From: Streptomyces mutabilis
GTDB taxonomy: Bacteria > Actinomycetota > Actinomycetes > Streptomycetales > Streptomycetaceae
Direction: 5' to 3'
NCBI RefSeq assembly: GCF_014649815.1
Contig: NZ_BMTT01000013.1
Coordinates: 124,001-188,000 of the forward strand
DNA length: 64,000 bases
This document shows, in pieces, positions 52,879-62,403 of the stretch (its first letter is position 1; the number at the start of each line of letters is the position of its first letter). The notes below the pieces were generated by a model, which saw only the letters and a list, made by a program, of their open reading frames with translations, searched no databases and had not been told where the DNA came from. The position numbers were made by a program, and so were the translations under genes.

Positions 52879-54381
52879 ATGTTCCTGACCCTCACCACCA
52901 CCGGTACCCCCGACCGCCCAGCGACCGACCTCGGTGTCCTGCTGCACAAGCATCCCGACAAGGCGCAGGCGTTCACCACCTCCTTCGGCACGGCCCACGT
53001 GCTCTACCCGGAGGCGGAGGAGCAGCGCTGCACGGCGGCGCTGCTGCTGGAGGTCGACGCGGTGGCCCTGGTCAGGCGCGGCAAGGGCAAGGGCCGCGGC
53101 GGCGCCCCCGACGCGGCACTCGCGCAGTACGTCAACGACCGCCCCTACGCGGCCTCCTCACTCCTCGCAGTGGCGCTGAGCAACGTCTTCTCCAGCGCCA
53201 TGCGCGGCGTCTGCAAGGCCCGCCCCGAGCGCGCCGCCGAGCCGCTGCCGCTGCGCGTCCGGATTCCGGCGCTGCCCGCTCGCGGCGGCCCCGACCTCGT
53301 ACGGCGCCTGTTCGAACCGCTCGGCTGGGCGGTCACCGCGGAGACCGTCCCGCTCGACACCCAGTTCCCCGAGTGGGGCGACTCCCGCTACGTCCGCCTC
53401 GAACTGGAGTCCGCGAGCCGCACCCTCGCCGAGGCCCTGCGTCACCTGTACGTCCTGCTCCCGGTGCTCGACGACGCCAAGCACTACTGGGTCGCCCCGG
53501 ACGAGGTCGACAAGCTGCTGCGGGCCGGCGAGGGCTGGCTGCCCGGCCACCCGGAGCAGAGGCTGATCACGAGCCGCTATCTGTCCCGCCGCTGGTCCCT
53601 GACCCGTGAGGCGATGGAACGGCTGGAGTTGATCCGGCTCGCCGAGACCGACGACAGCGACGTCGAGGAGATCGACAACGCCGTCGAGGCGGAGGCCGAG
53701 CAGGAGGAGAAGCCGACCCCGCTCGCCGTACTGCGCCGCGAGGCCATCCTCACCGCGCTCCGCGACGGCGCCGCCGCCCGTGTCCTCGACCTCGGCTGCG
53801 GCGAGGGCCACCTGGTGCGCGAACTGCTCAAGGAGCCGCGGTTCACCGAAATAGTCGGCGTGGACGTCTCCGTGCGCGCCCTCACCATCGCGTCCCGGCG
53901 TCTCGGCCTGGACCGCATGGGCGAGCGGCAGGCAGCGCGCGTCAACCTCTTCCAGGGCTCGCTCGCCTACACCGACAAGCGCCTGGGGGGCTACGACGCC
54001 GCCGTGCTCAGCGAAGTGATCGAACACCTCGACCTGCCGAGGCTGCCCGCCCTGGAGTACTCCGTGTTCGGTTCGGCCCGCCCCCGCACCGTCGTCGTCA
54101 CCACACCGAACGTCGAGTACAACGTGCGCTGGGACACCCTGCCGGCCGGCCACGTCCGCCACCGCGACCACCGCTTCGAGTGGACCCGCGAGGAGTTCCG
54201 CACCTGGGCCGACGCGGTCGCCGAACGCCACCGGTACACCGTCGAGTTCCGCCCCGTCGGCCCCGACGACCCCGAGGTGGGCCCGCCCACCCAGATGGCC
54301 GTGTTCACCCTGACCACGCCCACCACCTCGACCCCGACCCCGACCGCGTCCACGGCCGAGAAGGAGGCGAAGGCCGCATGA
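52879..54381 (+). CDS. hen1: Hen1, RNA 3'-terminal ribose 2'-O-methyltransferase
   Basis: A 500-residue protein. The N-terminal half is the bacterial Hen1 ligase-activating domain that stimulates Pnkp. The C-terminal half is a methyltransferase with SAM motif VLDLGCGEGHLVREL and the Mg-binding set EVIEHLDLPRL plus a later His in HVRHRDHRFEW. In characterised systems the Pnkp/Hen1 complex repairs ribotoxin-cut tRNA and adds a 2'-O-methyl group to resist recutting. It overlaps pnkp by ATGA. Confidence 0.93.
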   Translation: MFLTLTTTGTPDRPATDLGVLLHKHPDKAQAFTTSFGTAHVLYPEAEEQRCTAALLLEVDAVALVRRGKGKGRGGAPDAALAQYVNDRPYAASSLLAVALSNVFSSAMRGVCKARPERAAEPLPLRVRIPALPARGGPDLVRRLFEPLGWAVTAETVPLDTQFPEWGDSRYVRLELESASRTLAEALRHLYVLLPVLDDAKHYWVAPDEVDKLLRAGEGWLPGHPEQRLITSRYLSRRWSLTREAMERLELIRLAETDDSDVEEIDNAVEAEAEQEEKPTPLAVLRREAILTALRDGAAARVLDLGCGEGHLVRELLKEPRFTEIVGVDVSVRALTIASRRLGLDRMGERQAARVNLFQGSLAYTDKRLGGYDAAVLSEVIEHLDLPRLPALEYSVFGSARPRTVVVTTPNVEYNVRWDTLPAGHVRHRDHRFEWTREEFRTWADAVAERHRYTVEFRPVGPDDPEVGPPTQMAVFTLTTPTTSTPTPTASTAEKEAKAA

Positions 54382-56972
54382 CCACCACCGACACCACCGG
54401 CACCACCGCGCGGGGCCGCGCCCTGCCGGTCACCGACCTCTCCCTCGTCGTGCTGATCGGTGCTTCCGGCTCCGGCAAGTCCACTTTCGCCCGGCGCCAC
54501 TTCAAGCGCACCGAAGTCATCTCCTCCGACTTCTGCCGGGGCCTGGTGGCCGACGACGAGAACGACCAGAACGCCAGCCGGGACGCCTTCGACGTCCTGC
54601 ACTACATCGCCGGCAAGCGCCTCGCCGCCGGCCGCCGCACCGTCGTCGACGCGACCAACGTGCAGCAGGAGGCCCGCCGTCAGCTGATCGACCTGGCCAG
54701 GAAGCACGACGTGCTGCCCATCGCCGTCGTCCTCGACGTCCCCGAGCAGGTGTGCGCCGAGCGCAACGCCGCCCGCACCGACCGCGCCGACATGCCCCGC
54801 CGGGTCATCCAGCGGCACACCCGCGAACTGCGGCGCTCACTGCGCCACCTGGAACGCGAGGGCTTCCGCAAGGTGCACGTGCTGCGCGGGGTGGCCGAGG
54901 TCGAGCACGCCACCGTCGTCACCGAGAAGCGCTTCAACGACCTCACCCACCTCACCGGCCCCTTCGACATCATCGGCGACATACACGGCTGCGCCTCCGA
55001 GCTGGAGACCCTGCTCGGCAGGCTCGGCTACGCGGACGGCGTCCACCCCGACGGCCGCACCGCCGTCTTCGTCGGCGACCTGGTCGACCGCGGCCCGGAC
55101 AGCCCCGGCGTCCTGCGCCGCGTGATGTCCATGGTGAAGTCGGGCAACGCCCTGTGCGTCCCCGGCAACCACGAGAACAAGTACGGGCGCCACCTCAAGG
55201 GCCGCAAGGTCCAGCGCACCCACGGACTCGCCGAGACGATCGAGCAGATGGACGGCGAGAGCGAGGAGTTCCGCGCCGAGGTGCGGGAGTTCATCGACGG
55301 CCTGGTCAGCCACTACGTCCTCGACGGGGGCAAGCTGGTGGTCTGCCACGCGGGCCTGCCCGAGAAGTACCACGGCCGCACCTCCGGCCGGGTCCGCTCC
55401 CACGCCCTGTACGGCGACACCACCGGCGAGACCGACGAGTTCGGACTGCCGGTGCGCTACCCGTGGGCCGAGGACTACCGGGGTCGCGCGGCCGTCGTCT
55501 ACGGCCACACCCCGGTCCCCGAGGCCACCTGGCTCAACAACACCATCTGCCTGGACACCGGCGCCGTCTTCGGCGGCAAGCTCACCGCGCTGCGCTGGCC
55601 GGAGCGCGAACTGGTCGACGTAGCGGCCGAGCGGGTCTGGTACGAGCCGGCCAAGCCACTGCGCACCGAGGCGCCCGGCGGGCACGACGGCCGACCGCTC
55701 GACCTGGCCGACGTGCACGGCCGCCGAGTGGTCGAGACCCGGCACGCCGGCCGGATCACCGTGCGCGAGGAGAACGGGGCGGCGGCCCTCGAGGTCATGA
55801 GCCGCTTCGCGACCGACCCCCGGCTGCTGCCGTACCTCCCGCCGACCATGGCACCGACCGCCACCTCGGGGGTCGACGGCTACCTGGAGCACCCGAAGGA
55901 GGCGTTCGCGCAGTACGCGGCGGACGGGGTGGCGCGGGTCGTGTGCGAGGAGAAGCACATGGGCTCGCGGGCCGTGGCCCTGGTGTGCCGCGACGCGGAG
56001 ACGGCGCGTACCCGCTTCGGCGTCGGGGGCGCCTCCCGCTCGAGCGCAGCCGGGAGTGGGGGAGGCCCGACCGGTTCCCTCTACACCCGCACCGGCCGCC
56101 CCTTCATCGACGACGCGTCCGTCACCGAAGCGATCCTCGACCGTCTGCGCACCGCCGTCGGCGAGGCCGGCCTGTGGGACGAACTGGCCACCGACTGGCT
56201 GCTGCTGGACACCGAGCTGATGCCCTGGTCCCTGAAGGCCTCCGGGCTGCTCCGCTCCCAGTACGCCGCCGTGGGCGCGGCCTCCGGCGCGGTGTTCCCG
56301 GACGCGCTGGCCGCACTGGAGGGCGCCGCCGCGCGCGGCGTCGAGGTCGCCGACCTCCTCGTCCGCCAGCGTGCCCGCTCCGCCGACGCCGCCGCGTTCA
56401 CCGACGCGTACCGGCGCTACTGCTGGCCCACCGACGGCCTGGACGGTGTCCACATGGCGCCGTTCCAGATACTCGCCGTCCAGGGCCGCAGTCTGGCCGC
56501 CCTGCCGCACGACGAGCAGCTCGCCCTCATCGACCGGCTCGTCGAGCACGACGGCAGCGGCCTGCTGCGGACCACCCGGCGGCTGTACGTCGACACCGGC
56601 GACCCCGAGTCGGTTTCGGCGGGCGTCGACTGGTGGCTGGAGATGACCGGCCGCGGCGGCGAGGGCATGGTCGTCAAGCCGGTCGGCGCGCTGGTGCGCG
56701 ACGCCGAGGGCCGCCTGGTGCAGCCGGGCATCAAGTGCCGGGGCCGGGAGTACCTGCGGATCATCTACGGCCCGGAGTACACGCGCCCCGACAACCTCGC
56801 CCGGCTGCGGCAGCGGTCCCTGGGGCACAAGCGCTCCCTCGCCCTCCGCGAGTACGCACTGGGCCTGGAGGCCCTGGACCGCCTCGCGGGCGGCGAGCCC
56901 CTGTGGCGGGTGCACGAGGCGGTCTTCGGCGTCCTGGCTCTGGAGTCGGAGCCGGTGGACCCGCGACTGTGA
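54378..56972 (+). CDS. pnkp: Pnkp, polynucleotide kinase-phosphatase-ligase
   Basis: An 864-residue three-domain RNA repair enzyme. The 5'-kinase P-loop is GASGSGKST (28-36). The metallophosphatase has GDIHGC (200-205), GDLVDRG (about 234-240) and GNHEN (about 264-268). The ligase domain nucleophile Lys526 is in EEKHMGSR. It heals and seals broken RNA together with Hen1. A 36-bp Streptomyces-type repeat inserts exactly 12 codons (552-563, ASRSSAAGSGGG) in a ligase-domain loop without breaking the frame. Confidence 0.94.
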   Translation: MTTTDTTGTTARGRALPVTDLSLVVLIGASGSGKSTFARRHFKRTEVISSDFCRGLVADDENDQNASRDAFDVLHYIAGKRLAAGRRTVVDATNVQQEARRQLIDLARKHDVLPIAVVLDVPEQVCAERNAARTDRADMPRRVIQRHTRELRRSLRHLEREGFRKVHVLRGVAEVEHATVVTEKRFNDLTHLTGPFDIIGDIHGCASELETLLGRLGYADGVHPDGRTAVFVGDLVDRGPDSPGVLRRVMSMVKSGNALCVPGNHENKYGRHLKGRKVQRTHGLAETIEQMDGESEEFRAEVREFIDGLVSHYVLDGGKLVVCHAGLPEKYHGRTSGRVRSHALYGDTTGETDEFGLPVRYPWAEDYRGRAAVVYGHTPVPEATWLNNTICLDTGAVFGGKLTALRWPERELVDVAAERVWYEPAKPLRTEAPGGHDGRPLDLADVHGRRVVETRHAGRITVREENGAAALEVMSRFATDPRLLPYLPPTMAPTATSGVDGYLEHPKEAFAQYAADGVARVVCEEKHMGSRAVALVCRDAETARTRFGVGGASRSSAAGSGGGPTGSLYTRTGRPFIDDASVTEAILDRLRTAVGEAGLWDELATDWLLLDTELMPWSLKASGLLRSQYAAVGAASGAVFPDALAALEGAAARGVEVADLLVRQRARSADAAAFTDAYRRYCWPTDGLDGVHMAPFQILAVQGRSLAALPHDEQLALIDRLVEHDGSGLLRTTRRLYVDTGDPESVSAGVDWWLEMTGRGGEGMVVKPVGALVRDAEGRLVQPGIKCRGREYLRIIYGPEYTRPDNLARLRQRSLGHKRSLALREYALGLEALDRLAGGEPLWRVHEAVFGVLALESEPVDPRL
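56031..56066 (+). repeat. Dispersed palindromic repeat inside pnkp
   Basis: A 36-bp element with gcctccc at one end and gggaggc at the other, an internal gctcgagc and ctcccg/cgggag pair. It resembles a short repeat common between Streptomyces genes. Here it is in frame and adds 12 codons. No other copy was noticed in this window. Confidence 0.65.
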
Positions 56973-56976
56973 ACCC

Positions 56977-57013
56977 GGGGGTCCGGCGGATGGCGGAGCC
57001 CCGCCGGACCCCC
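56977..57013. terminator. Terminator after hen1-pnkp operon
   Basis: A perfect 13-bp stem (gggggtccggcgg at 56977-56989, complement at 57001-57013) with an 11-nt loop starts four bases after the pnkp stop. Confidence 0.9.
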
Positions 57014-57140
57014 ACCCGCCCGGAACCGATCCACCCGCGGCCGGGCGCTCGACGCCCGGGTCGGCCCGGCGGGAGGCCGGGAGCACACGGGTCTGCGCGA
57101 GCAAGGGGTGAACAGGCGCCCGAATGGTCAGGATGGAGTC

Positions 57141-58364
57141 ATGGGATTCCAAGTCGACTCCGAAGCCGGGCGGCTCACCCGCGTCATCCTGCACCGGCCG
57201 GATCTCGAGCTCAAAAGGCTCACCCCCAGCAACAAGGACGCCCTCCTCTTCGACGACGTGCTCTGGGTGCGCCGGGCGCGCGCCGAGCACGACGGGTTCG
57301 CCGACGTGCTGCGCGACCGCGGGGTGGCGGTGCACCTCTTCGGCGACCTGCTCACCGAGACCCTGGACGTCCCGGCCGCCCGCCGGCTCGTCCTGGACCG
57401 GGTCTTCGACGAGAAGGAGTACGGGGTACTGGCCACGGACCACCTCCGGGCCTCCTTCGAGACGCTGCCCGCCCGCGATCTCGCCGAGGCCCTGGTCGGC
57501 GGCATGACCAAGCGGGAGTACCTGGAAGCGCACCCGGAGCCGACCTCCGTGCGCTTCCACGCAATGGAGCTGGACGACTTCCTGCTCGGCCCGCTGCCGA
57601 ACCACCTCTTCACCCGGGACACCTCGGCCTGGATCTACGACGGAGTCTCCATCAACGCCATGCGCTGGCCCGCCCGGCAGCGGGAGACCGTCCACTTCGA
57701 GGCGATCTACCGGCACCATCCGCTCTTCCGGGACGAGAGCTTCCACGTCTGGTCCGAGGGGCAGGCCGACTACCCCTCCACGATCGAGGGCGGGGACGTC
57801 CTCGTCATCGGAAACGGCGCCGTCCTCATCGGTATGAGCGAGCGGACCACGCCGCAGGCCGTGGAGATGCTCGCGCACAAGCTGTTCGCGGCGGGGTCCG
57901 CACGCACCATCGTGGCCCTCGACATGCCGAAGAGACGGGCCTTCATGCACCTGGACACCGTGATGACGATGGTCGACGGGGACACCTTCACCCAGTACGC
58001 CGGGCTCGGCATGCTCCGCTCCTACACCATCGAGCCGGGCGTGGGGGAGAAGGAGCTGAAGGTCACCGACCATCCGCCGGAGCACATGCACCGCGCGATC
58101 GCCGCGGGGCTCGGCCTCAACGAGATCCGGGTGCTGACCGCGACCCAGGACGTCCACGCCGCCGAGCGCGAGCAGTGGGACGACGGCTGCAACGTGCTGG
58201 CCGTCGAGCCGGGCGTCGTCGTCGCCTACGAGCGGAACTCCACCACCAACACCCACCTGCGCAGACAGGGCATCGAGGTGATCGAGATCCCGGGCAGCGA
58301 GCTGGGCCGGGGCAGGGGCGGCCCGCGCTGCATGAGCTGCCCGGTGGACCGTCAGTCCGTATAA
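57141..58364 (+). CDS. arcA: Arginine deiminase
   Basis: A 407-residue guanidino-modifying enzyme. The catalytic Cys397 is in GPRCMSCPV near the C-terminus. [12 protein letters not shown] contains the catalytic His/Asp, and the active-site acid region is [15 protein letters not shown]. It converts arginine to citrulline and ammonia. ATG 57141 has GGAG upstream; the longer frame is not needed. Followed by ornithine carbamoyltransferase, it forms the first step of the deiminase pathway. Confidence 0.94.
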   Translation: MGFQVDSEAGRLTRVILHRPDLELKRLTPSNKDALLFDDVLWVRRARAEHDGFADVLRDRGVAVHLFGDLLTETLDVPAARRLVLDRVFDEKEYGVLATDHLRASFETLPARDLAEALVGGMTKREYLEAHPEPTSVRFHAMELDDFLLGPLPNHLFTRDTSAWIYDGVSINAMRWPARQRETVHFEAIYRHHPLFRDESFHVWSEGQADYPSTIEGGDVLVIGNGAVLIGMSERTTPQAVEMLAHKLFAAGSARTIVALDMPKRRAFMHLDTVMTMVDGDTFTQYAGLGMLRSYTIEPGVGEKELKVTDHPPEHMHRAIAAGLGLNEIRVLTATQDVHAAEREQWDDGCNVLAVEPGVVVAYERNSTTNTHLRRQGIEVIEIPGSELGRGRGGPRCMSCPVDRQSV

Positions 58365-58425
58365 GAATTCAATCTCTCGTATACTGTTCCATTGAGTCCC
58401 GTCCCACGTACCTCTGGAGCACCCC
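58365..58425 (+). promoter_or_regulatory. AT-rich promoter region of the carbamoyltransferase gene
   Basis: A local AT-rich stretch with TATACT (58380-58385) as a good -10 and GTATA...TATAC flanking words (58359-58384). An arginine-repressor or similar site could lie here. Confidence 0.45.
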
Positions 58426-59433
58426 ATGGCGACAGTCCCGATCGCCCTCGCCGGACGCCACTTCCTCAAGGAACTCGACTTCACCGCGGAGGAGTTCCGC
58501 GGCCTGGTCGGGCTGGCCGCGGAGCTGAAGGCCGACAAGAGGGCCGGGGCCGAGACGCGGTACCTCCAGGGCAAGAACATCGCGCTGATCTTCGAGAAGA
58601 CCTCGACGCGCACCCGGTGCGCGTTCGAGGTCGCTGCCGCCGACCAGGGCGCCTCGACGACGTACCTCGACCCCGCCGGTTCGCAGATCGGCCACAAGGA
58701 GTCCGTGAAGGACACCGCGCGGGTGCTGGGGCGCATGTTCGACGGGATCGAGTACCGGGGTGACAGCCAGCAGAAGGTCGAGGAGCTCGCCGCCTTCGCC
58801 GGCGTCCCCGTCTACAACGGCCTGACCGACGACTGGCACCCCACCCAGATGCTCGCCGACGTGCTCACCATGACCGAGCACAGCGACAAGCCCCTGCACG
58901 AGATCGCCTTCGCCTACCTCGGCGACGCCCGCTTCAACATGGGCAACTCCTACCTGGTCACCGGCGCCCTGCTCGGCATGGACGTGCGCATCGTCGCCCC
59001 GAAGGCCTACTGGCCCGCCCAGGAGGTCGTCGACCGGGCGAAGGCGCTCGCCGAGACCAGCGGGGCGCGCGTCACCCTCACCGAGACCGTGGACGAGGGG
59101 GTGCGCGGCGCCGACTTCGTCGTCACCGACGTCTGGGTCTCCATGGGCGAGCCCAAGGAGGTATGGGCCGAGCGGATCAAGGCCCTGGCCCCGTACGCGG
59201 TGACCATGGACGTCCTGCGCGCCACCGGCAACCCGGACGTGAAGTTCCTGCACTGCCTGCCCGCCTTCCACGACCTGGGCACCAAGGTCGGCCAGGAGAT
59301 CTTCGAGACTCACGGGCTCGACTCCCTGGAGGTCACGGACGAGGTCTTCGAGTCCGCGCACTCGGTCGTCTTCGACGAGGCGGAGAACCGGCTGCACACC
59401 ATCAAGGCCGTCCTCGTCGCCACGCTGGCCTGA
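58426..59433 (+). CDS. arcB: Ornithine carbamoyltransferase
   Basis: A 335-residue transcarbamylase. The carbamoyl-phosphate loop STRTR (60-64), HPTQ in the middle and HCLPAFHD near residue 270 are all present. In the deiminase pathway it splits citrulline into ornithine and carbamoyl phosphate; biosynthetic ArgF runs the other way. The arcA neighbour favours the catabolic role. A carbamate kinase gene (arcC) is not in this window. GGAG lies eight bases before ATG. Confidence 0.94.
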   Translation: MATVPIALAGRHFLKELDFTAEEFRGLVGLAAELKADKRAGAETRYLQGKNIALIFEKTSTRTRCAFEVAAADQGASTTYLDPAGSQIGHKESVKDTARVLGRMFDGIEYRGDSQQKVEELAAFAGVPVYNGLTDDWHPTQMLADVLTMTEHSDKPLHEIAFAYLGDARFNMGNSYLVTGALLGMDVRIVAPKAYWPAQEVVDRAKALAETSGARVTLTETVDEGVRGADFVVTDVWVSMGEPKEVWAERIKALAPYAVTMDVLRATGNPDVKFLHCLPAFHDLGTKVGQEIFETHGLDSLEVTDEVFESAHSVVFDEAENRLHTIKAVLVATLA

Positions 59434-59539
59434 CCAGGGCCGTTATCCTGACCGACGGCCCCGGAGCCACCCCTTCCGGTGCCGTCGGCCGCGACCACCG
59501 TCGCGCCCCCCGCACCACCAGAAACGAGCACCACCCGCA

Positions 59540-60988
59540 ATGCCCGCTTCCCGCGTCAAGTCCCCCCACCTCCTGGTCGCCGAATCCGGCGCCGACCGCG
59601 AAGGCCACGGCCTGAAGCGCACGATGGGGCTGTTCCAGCTCGTCTGCTTCGGCGTCGGCGCGATCGTCGGCACCGGCATCTTCGTCGGGCTCTCCGACTC
59701 GGTCGCCGAGGCCGGCCCCGCCGTCGTGGTCTCCTTCGTCCTGGCGGCGATCACCTGCGTCTTCACCGCGTTCGCCTTCGCCGAGCTGGGCGGCGCGATC
59801 CCGGTCTCCGGCTCCTCGTACTCCTTCGCCTACGCCGGCCTCGGGGAGCGGACCGCCTTCCTGGTCGGCTGGTGCCTGCTGCTGGAGTACGGCGTCTCCG
59901 TCTCCGCGGTCGCCGTCGGCTGGAGCCAGTACGTCAACGAACTGCTCGACAGCGTCCTCGGCGTCCAGCTCCCGCACGCGCTCTCCGCCGGCCCCGGCGA
60001 CGGGGGCGCGGTCAACCTCCCCGCGGTCATCGTCATCGCTCTGGCCTGCGTGCTCCTGGTGCGCGGCGTACGGGAGAGCGCCCGCGCCACGGCCGCGATG
60101 GCCGTTCTCAAGCTCGCCGTCCTGATCGCCTTCTGCGCCATCGGCTTCTACGCCTTCGAGGACGGCAACCTCAGCCCGTTCTCCCCGGCCGGCCTCGGCG
60201 GCATCGGCGCCGGCACCACGGCCGCCTTCTTCTCGTACATCGGCTTCGACGCGATCACCACGGCCGGCGAGGAGGCCAAGAACCCGCGCCGGGACATCCC
60301 CATCGCGATCCTGGTCTGCATCGGCCTGGTCACCCTGCTGTACTGCGCGGTCGCCGTCGCCGCGATCGGCGCGGTCGGCGGGGACGCGGTCGGTGACCGG
60401 CCCGCCGCGCTGTCCTACGTCGTCAACCAGGTCACCGGCTCCACGGTCGGCGGCGGCGTGGTCGCCTTCGGCGCGGTCGTCGCCATCGCCTCCGTGGTGC
60501 TCGCCGTGATGTACGGCCAGACCCGCATCCTGATGTCCATGTCCCGGGACGGCCTGATCCCTCGCGTCTTCGAGAAGGTCTCGCCGCGCACCGCGACCCC
60601 CGTCGCCGGCACCCTGATCGTCGGCGTGGTCTTCGCCCTCCCCGCGGCCTTCGCCCCGCTGGACGCGGTGGTGAACCTGTGCACCATCGGCACCCTCGCG
60701 ACCATGGCCGCCGTCAACGTCGCGGTGATCGCGCTGCGCCGCCGCGAGCCCGGCCTCGCCCGCACCTTCCGTGTGCCGCTGTACCCGGTGACGCCGCTGC
60801 TCGGCGTCGGCTTCTGCCTCTACCTGGTGTACGAGACGGGCGGGGCGACCTGGCTCCAGTTCGCGGTGTTCCTCGCCTTGGGCCTGCTGGTGTACAGCGC
60901 CTACGGCCGCCGGCACTCCCGCCTGGCCCGGACGGGCGCGGACGTCACTCCGCGGGACCCCGCTGAGCGGGTACCGCAGGAAGCCTGA
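59540..60988 (+). CDS. APC family cationic amino-acid permease
   Basis: A 482-residue permease of the cationic amino-acid transporter type. About twelve helices, TM1 motif GVGAIVGTGIFVGLSDSVAE, and FSYIGFDAITTAGEEAKNP. Placed directly after arcA and arcB, it is a good candidate for an arginine or ornithine transporter or exchanger. The last 44 bp overlap the convergent RsbW-like gene. Confidence 0.9.
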   Translation: MPASRVKSPHLLVAESGADREGHGLKRTMGLFQLVCFGVGAIVGTGIFVGLSDSVAEAGPAVVVSFVLAAITCVFTAFAFAELGGAIPVSGSSYSFAYAGLGERTAFLVGWCLLLEYGVSVSAVAVGWSQYVNELLDSVLGVQLPHALSAGPGDGGAVNLPAVIVIALACVLLVRGVRESARATAAMAVLKLAVLIAFCAIGFYAFEDGNLSPFSPAGLGGIGAGTTAAFFSYIGFDAITTAGEEAKNPRRDIPIAILVCIGLVTLLYCAVAVAAIGAVGGDAVGDRPAALSYVVNQVTGSTVGGGVVAFGAVVAIASVVLAVMYGQTRILMSMSRDGLIPRVFEKVSPRTATPVAGTLIVGVVFALPAAFAPLDAVVNLCTIGTLATMAAVNVAVIALRRREPGLARTFRVPLYPVTPLLGVGFCLYLVYETGGATWLQFAVFLALGLLVYSAYGRRHSRLARTGADVTPRDPAERVPQEA

Positions 60989-61385
60989 ACCAGACCGCCT
61001 TGCCCGCCCCGGTGGGCCGGTGACCGCAGGACGAGCTCAGGGCGCGGATCAGCAGCAGACCGCGCCCGTGCTCCTGCCAGGGGTCCGGCGGCTCCTTGCC
61101 GGGGCGGGTCAGGTCGCCGGGCGGTGCCGGATCCGGGTCGTGCACCTCCACCTGGCAGCTGGTCGGCATCAGCTCCACGACCAGCTCGATCGGCGAGCCG
61201 CCCGCGGTGTGCTCGACGGCGTTGGCCACCAGCTCCGCCGTGAGCAGCTCGGCGGTGTCTCCGTCGGCCGTGTGCTCCAGCTCGGCCAGCGCCGTACGCA
61301 CCAGGGCACGGGCCACCGGCACGGCCGCTGCGGAGTGCGGAAGTGCGATGCGCCAGGAGGCCGGGGCTGAAGGGTGATCGTGCAC
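60945..61385 (-). CDS. RsbW-like ATP-binding anti-sigma kinase
   Basis: A 146-residue GHKL ATPase. N-box ELVANAVEHT and G-box HGRGLLLIRAL are intact, while no dimerisation helix or receiver is present, as in RsbW/SpoIIAB-type serine kinases of Streptomyces. It may bind a STAS antagonist or sigma factor. GTG 61385 is the start. Convergent with the permease by 44 bp. Confidence 0.85.
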   Translation of the reverse strand: MHDHPSAPASWRIALPHSAAAVPVARALVRTALAELEHTADGDTAELLTAELVANAVEHTAGGSPIELVVELMPTSCQVEVHDPDPAPPGDLTRPGKEPPDPWQEHGRGLLLIRALSSSCGHRPTGAGKAVWFRLPAVPAQRGPAE

Positions 61386-61572
61386 GGTCGGTCCGTTTCG
61401 TGGAGCAGACAGTTCTGTCCTGCTTTCAACCTTATGAATGGTACGGCGCCACCCGGCAGAGCCGTTCGACGGGCACCGCCGGGACCTCCGGCCCGGCGCC
61501 GCAGTCCCCGCACTCAGAGGTCTATCGCGTACCAGTGACGACAGTCACAGAACGGTGATAACTTCGAGTGTC

Positions 61573-62400
61573 ATGAGTCCTTTCACCGGCTCCGCCGCCC
61601 CCACCCCCGACTGGCGGCACCTTCGCGTCGATCTCACCGACGGCGTCGCCACCGTCACCCTCGCCCGCCCCGACAAGCTCAACGCGCTCACCTTCGAGGC
61701 CTACGCCGACCTGCGGGACCTGCTCGCCGAGCTGTCCCGGGAGCGGTCCGTACGGGCCCTGGTACTGGCCGGGGAGGGGCGCGGCTTCTGCTCGGGCGGC
61801 GACGTCGACGAGATCATCGGCGCGACCCTGTCGATGGACACCGCCCAGCTCCTCGACTTCAACCGCATGACGGGCCAGGTGGTGCGGGCCGTGCGGGAGT
61901 GCCCGTTCCCGGTGATCGCCGCGCTGCACGGCGTCGCCGCCGGGGCGGGAGCGGTCCTCGCGCTGGCCGCCGACTTCCGCGTCGCCGACCCGTCCGCCCG
62001 CTTCGCCTTCCTCTTCACCCGCGTCGGCCTCTCCGGCGGCGACATGGGCGCGGCGTACCTGCTGCCGAGGGTGGTCGGCCTGGGGCACGCGACCCGGCTG
62101 CTGATGCTCGGCGACCCGGTGCGGGCGCCGGAGGCCGAGCGAATCGGCCTGATCAGCGAGCTGACCGACGAGGGCCGCGCCGACGAGGCCGCCGCCGCGC
62201 TCGCCCGCCGCCTCGCCGACGGCCCGGCCCTCGCGCACGCTCAGACCAAGGCCCTCCTCACCGCCGAACTGGACATGCCTCTGGCGGCGGCGGTGGAACT
62301 GGACGCCTCCACCCAGGCCCTTCTGATGAACGGCGAGGACTACGCGGAGTTCCACGCGTCCTTCGCGGAGAAACGCCCCCCGAAGTGGCGAGGGAGGTAG
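61573..62400 (+). CDS. Enoyl-CoA hydratase/isomerase family protein
   Basis: A 275-residue crotonase-fold enzyme. LARPDKLNALTFEAYADL and the oxyanion-hole segments GRGFCSGGDVDEI and HGVAAGAGAVLAL are typical. It lies just before the salicylyl-CoA hydroxylase, so it may act in aromatic-CoA breakdown. ATG 61573 is close to a TGATAACTT -10-like word, suggesting little or no leader. Confidence 0.9.
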   Translation: MSPFTGSAAPTPDWRHLRVDLTDGVATVTLARPDKLNALTFEAYADLRDLLAELSRERSVRALVLAGEGRGFCSGGDVDEIIGATLSMDTAQLLDFNRMTGQVVRAVRECPFPVIAALHGVAAGAGAVLALAADFRVADPSARFAFLFTRVGLSGGDMGAAYLLPRVVGLGHATRLLMLGDPVRAPEAERIGLISELTDEGRADEAAAALARRLADGPALAHAQTKALLTAELDMPLAAAVELDASTQALLMNGEDYAEFHASFAEKRPPKWRGR

Positions 62401-62403
62401 GGG

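Noticed and set aside
54752-58736. Very long open frames (over 1,200 codons) on both strands across hen1-pnkp-arcA-arcB
   Set aside because: They are Arg/Pro/Gly- or Val/Gly-rich shadows caused by high GC content and cross several real genes with intact motifs.
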